This document shows, one piece after another, positions 62,055-64,000 of a stretch of 64,000 nt of DNA. The stretch comes from Tetrahymena thermophila SB210 (lineage: Eukaryota; Ciliophora; Oligohymenophorea; Hymenostomatida; Tetrahymenidae). Below the pieces are notes generated by a model that did no database searches, was not told the origin of the DNA, and saw only the letters and a list, made by a program, of their open reading frames with translations. Numbering within the stretch: the first letter of the stretch is position 1; each line of letters opens with the position of its first letter. The position numbers and the translations under genes are program-made. The stretch spans positions 1 through 64,000 of the forward strand of contig NW_002476279.1 in the NCBI RefSeq assembly GCF_000189635.1. Reading direction: 5' to 3'.

Positions 62055-63339
62055 AGTTTATATATATAAATTCATAAAAACTTAAATTTTTGTTTTGTAA
62101 ATTTTCCATTAACTAACATATTATCAATTAATCTATTAATTATTAGTATTCTTGCTTTATTGAGGATTTTTCTTATTTACCAAATAAGCAAAAGGTTTTA
62201 CCAAAAAATTCTAAAATATTTAAACTTTAAAAGTAAAGGAATCAAAAGAAATTTATTTATTGAGTTAGTATTAAAATGTGATTAAATATTAATAATAAAT
62301 AATATGTTAAAAATAAAAAAAACTTATAAAACTAATAATAAATACATATTATATAGATTTTTTATAGATTACAAATTAATAATAATAAAAATATTCTGCT
62401 AAATCATCTAATATTAATAGGATAAATCCAAAAAAACTTTTTAAAGAGAGAGATTTGTTAATTATTCAATAATCAATTTTCAAATTATTTGATTAATAAC
62501 TATTATTATTTTATAACTATTCTTTTTGAAATTAATTTAATTTATAAAAAAAAATACAATTAGATAATATTATATCTGTATAGTTTTTTCTAAAAAATTA
62601 ATTACAAAGATAATTAAAATGAATACTTTTTATGAAAATTTACAAAATAAAATTATACACATAGAAATATTTTTTTAAATTCATATTTCGCTTGGTTTAG
62701 TTAGTTAAAATTAGCTGTTTTAGCTATTAAATATTGTTATTTATAAAATTCTTTATCAATATCTAAAATTATAATTAAAACGAAAAATGATTCGTTACCT
62801 GAAATTTTTTTTAATAGAAAATTTTTAGAGTATTCAATCATAAATGAAATTAATCATTTTTTTTTTGTTAATTTATGAGTTTTTTATTGTTAATTTTGGA
62901 CATTTCAAGTTAAGAGTTAAATCTTTTATATTATTATAGGGGGTTAAAAATAGGCGGAAAACCAGCAAAAAATAAATATTTTCAGATAAATGGTTATATG
63001 GCCGAATGACTAAAATGGTCATACGGTCGATCCCTAATAAATACTATTCAATTTTATATCAAAAGTATACATATTGGTAGTTTTATAACAACTATTTTTT
63101 TGCTGTTTTTATTTATAATAACGATAAATTAAATGAATAAACTTTTTTTATAAATATTAATATATTTGTTTTAAAAAGGTATTTTTATTGGTTAACTAAT
63201 AGTATAAATATAAAAACAATATAAATTTCAAATATTTATAATAAAAATAAAATTAATCTTTATTTTTGATAGTACTATACTACCTACTTACAATTTTAAA
63301 TTAAAAAAGAAAGCAAGTATCAAACTTTACAAAACAAAA
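62055..63339. other. Convergent intergenic region
   Basis: About 1.3 kb between the converging ends of channel paralogues 3 and 4. AT-rich except for a small GC-richer island at about 62938-63035 that contains a stable hairpin (separate entry). Confidence 0.6.
63000..63028. other. Inverted repeat / stem-loop in a GC-richer island
   Basis: GGCCGAATGAC and GTCATACGGTC flank the 7-nt loop TAAAATG. Ten of eleven positions pair, counting one G-U. It sits between two convergent genes. It could be a 3'-end or RNA structure, but no known RNA family was recognised. Confidence 0.7.
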
Positions 63340-64000
63340 TCATGAATGGTTAAATGAAACCATGTTATTTCTTTTTAAAGGTCCTTAAGTTGTCTTTTTA
63401 GGATACAATTTCTTTCTAATACTTTGATGCATAGTCATTTTTAAAGAAGTAGCTTTTTTAGTCATGTATTAATCTTTCAATTAATAAATAATAAGAGATT
63501 AATATTTCTTATATGCCTTTATAATACTTGACTGGTTATACTTTGGATAATAATACATAAACTCTTTAGCAATATCAAAAAAGAACTCGCATTTGCCAAA
63601 TAAATGAAAGTTTTAAATTTTGTTGTCTAGACTGATATCCATTTTTAAATTGTCTTTTTAACTATCCTTGAAGCCATTATGTGAAGAAGTAATACTTTAT
63701 TATCTGTTATTTTCTTTAGATACCTCTTACTAACTTTACTTATTATTAGGTGTTTGATTTGATGGTAGGTTAAATCTCATAGCTTTTTTCTTTTTTTTAT
63801 TTGCAGCTTATGCTTAAAATTGCTAATTAGTTAATTGCTGCATGCTAGAGACTTAGAAATAGAATTTTTCTATTTGATTTTACATTTAACTTATAATAGA
63901 ATTTAACATAGATACAACTGGAGTTCCACTATTTTATTCATTCAATTAGTTAGCTTGTTAATGTGGCTAATTTTATTGTTGCTATTGTTGCAATGCGATA
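63340..64000 (-). CDS. Channel paralogue 4, C-terminal part only (cut by window edge)
   Basis: Partial: the reading frame enters from the right edge and ends at TGA 63340-63342. The visible part is a Gln/Asn/Ser-rich tail, followed by FGKCEFFFDIAKEFMYYYPK and YNQSSIIKAYKKY, the terminal motif shared with the three channel genes upstream. A basic tail (HQSIRKKLYPKKTTQGPLKR) follows. The channel core and zinc knuckle would lie beyond position 64000, so membership is inferred from the terminal motif alone. It is inverted relative to the other three. Confidence 0.75.

Overview
The window is the left end of a somatic (macronuclear) ciliate chromosome, most likely Tetrahymena or a close relative. 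It opens with about 200 bp of uninterrupted CCCCAA telomere. The DNA is extremely AT-rich, introns are short and AT-rich (GTA...TAG type), and every convincing reading frame uses TAA and TAG as sense codons (glutamine) with TGA as the only stop. Standard-code gene finding therefore shatters every gene here. The annotation below was made by reading frames with the TGA-only code and placing introns by frame, phase and GT/AG ends.

Region 0.4-7.2 kb: a phospholipase D superfamily gene starts only about 190 bp from the telomere. It is followed by the ribosomal protein S11 (uS17) gene, a small single-pass membrane/coiled-coil protein, and a twin CX3C small-TIM-like protein on the minus strand. Region 7.6-24 kb: a large RAP-domain protein with a mitochondrial-type N-terminus (minus), then four plus-strand genes: a CIMIP2/UPF0605-type ciliary microtubule protein, a TPR protein, a TTLL-type tubulin-modifying ligase, and an unrecognised Ser/Asn-rich protein. 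Region 25-40.6 kb: mostly minus strand. It holds a secreted LCAT-like acyltransferase/lipase, a membrane/coiled-coil/leucine-rich-repeat protein, the intraflagellar transport GTPase IFT22 (RABL5), and an acidic low-complexity protein, followed by a plus-strand TEX264-like protein.

Region 41.9-64 kb: a large Gln/Asn/Ser-rich protein, then a cluster of four paralogous ion-channel genes, three complete on plus and one cut by the window edge on minus. The three complete genes share a layout: N-terminal GAxNRRxLF motif, six-helix channel core, cyclic-nucleotide-binding-like domain, a perfect CCHC zinc knuckle, a long Gln/Asn/Ser-rich tail, and a conserved C-terminal YYPxxN motif. The first two have the TIGYGD potassium selectivity filter. 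The third has lost it. The fourth is recognised by its C-terminal motif. This channel-zinc-knuckle family is the most interesting system in the window.

Functionally the window mixes cilium genes (IFT22, CIMIP2-like, TTLL), mitochondrial genes (small TIM, RAP and possibly the TPR protein), lipid enzymes (PLD, LCAT-like), translation (S11) and membrane excitability (the channel cluster). Genes are independent transcription units with about 0.3-1.8 kb of AT-rich spacer. No rRNA, tRNA, transposon or CRISPR array was seen. Function calls rest on motif recognition alone, and exon ends marked uncertain were not resolvable by eye.
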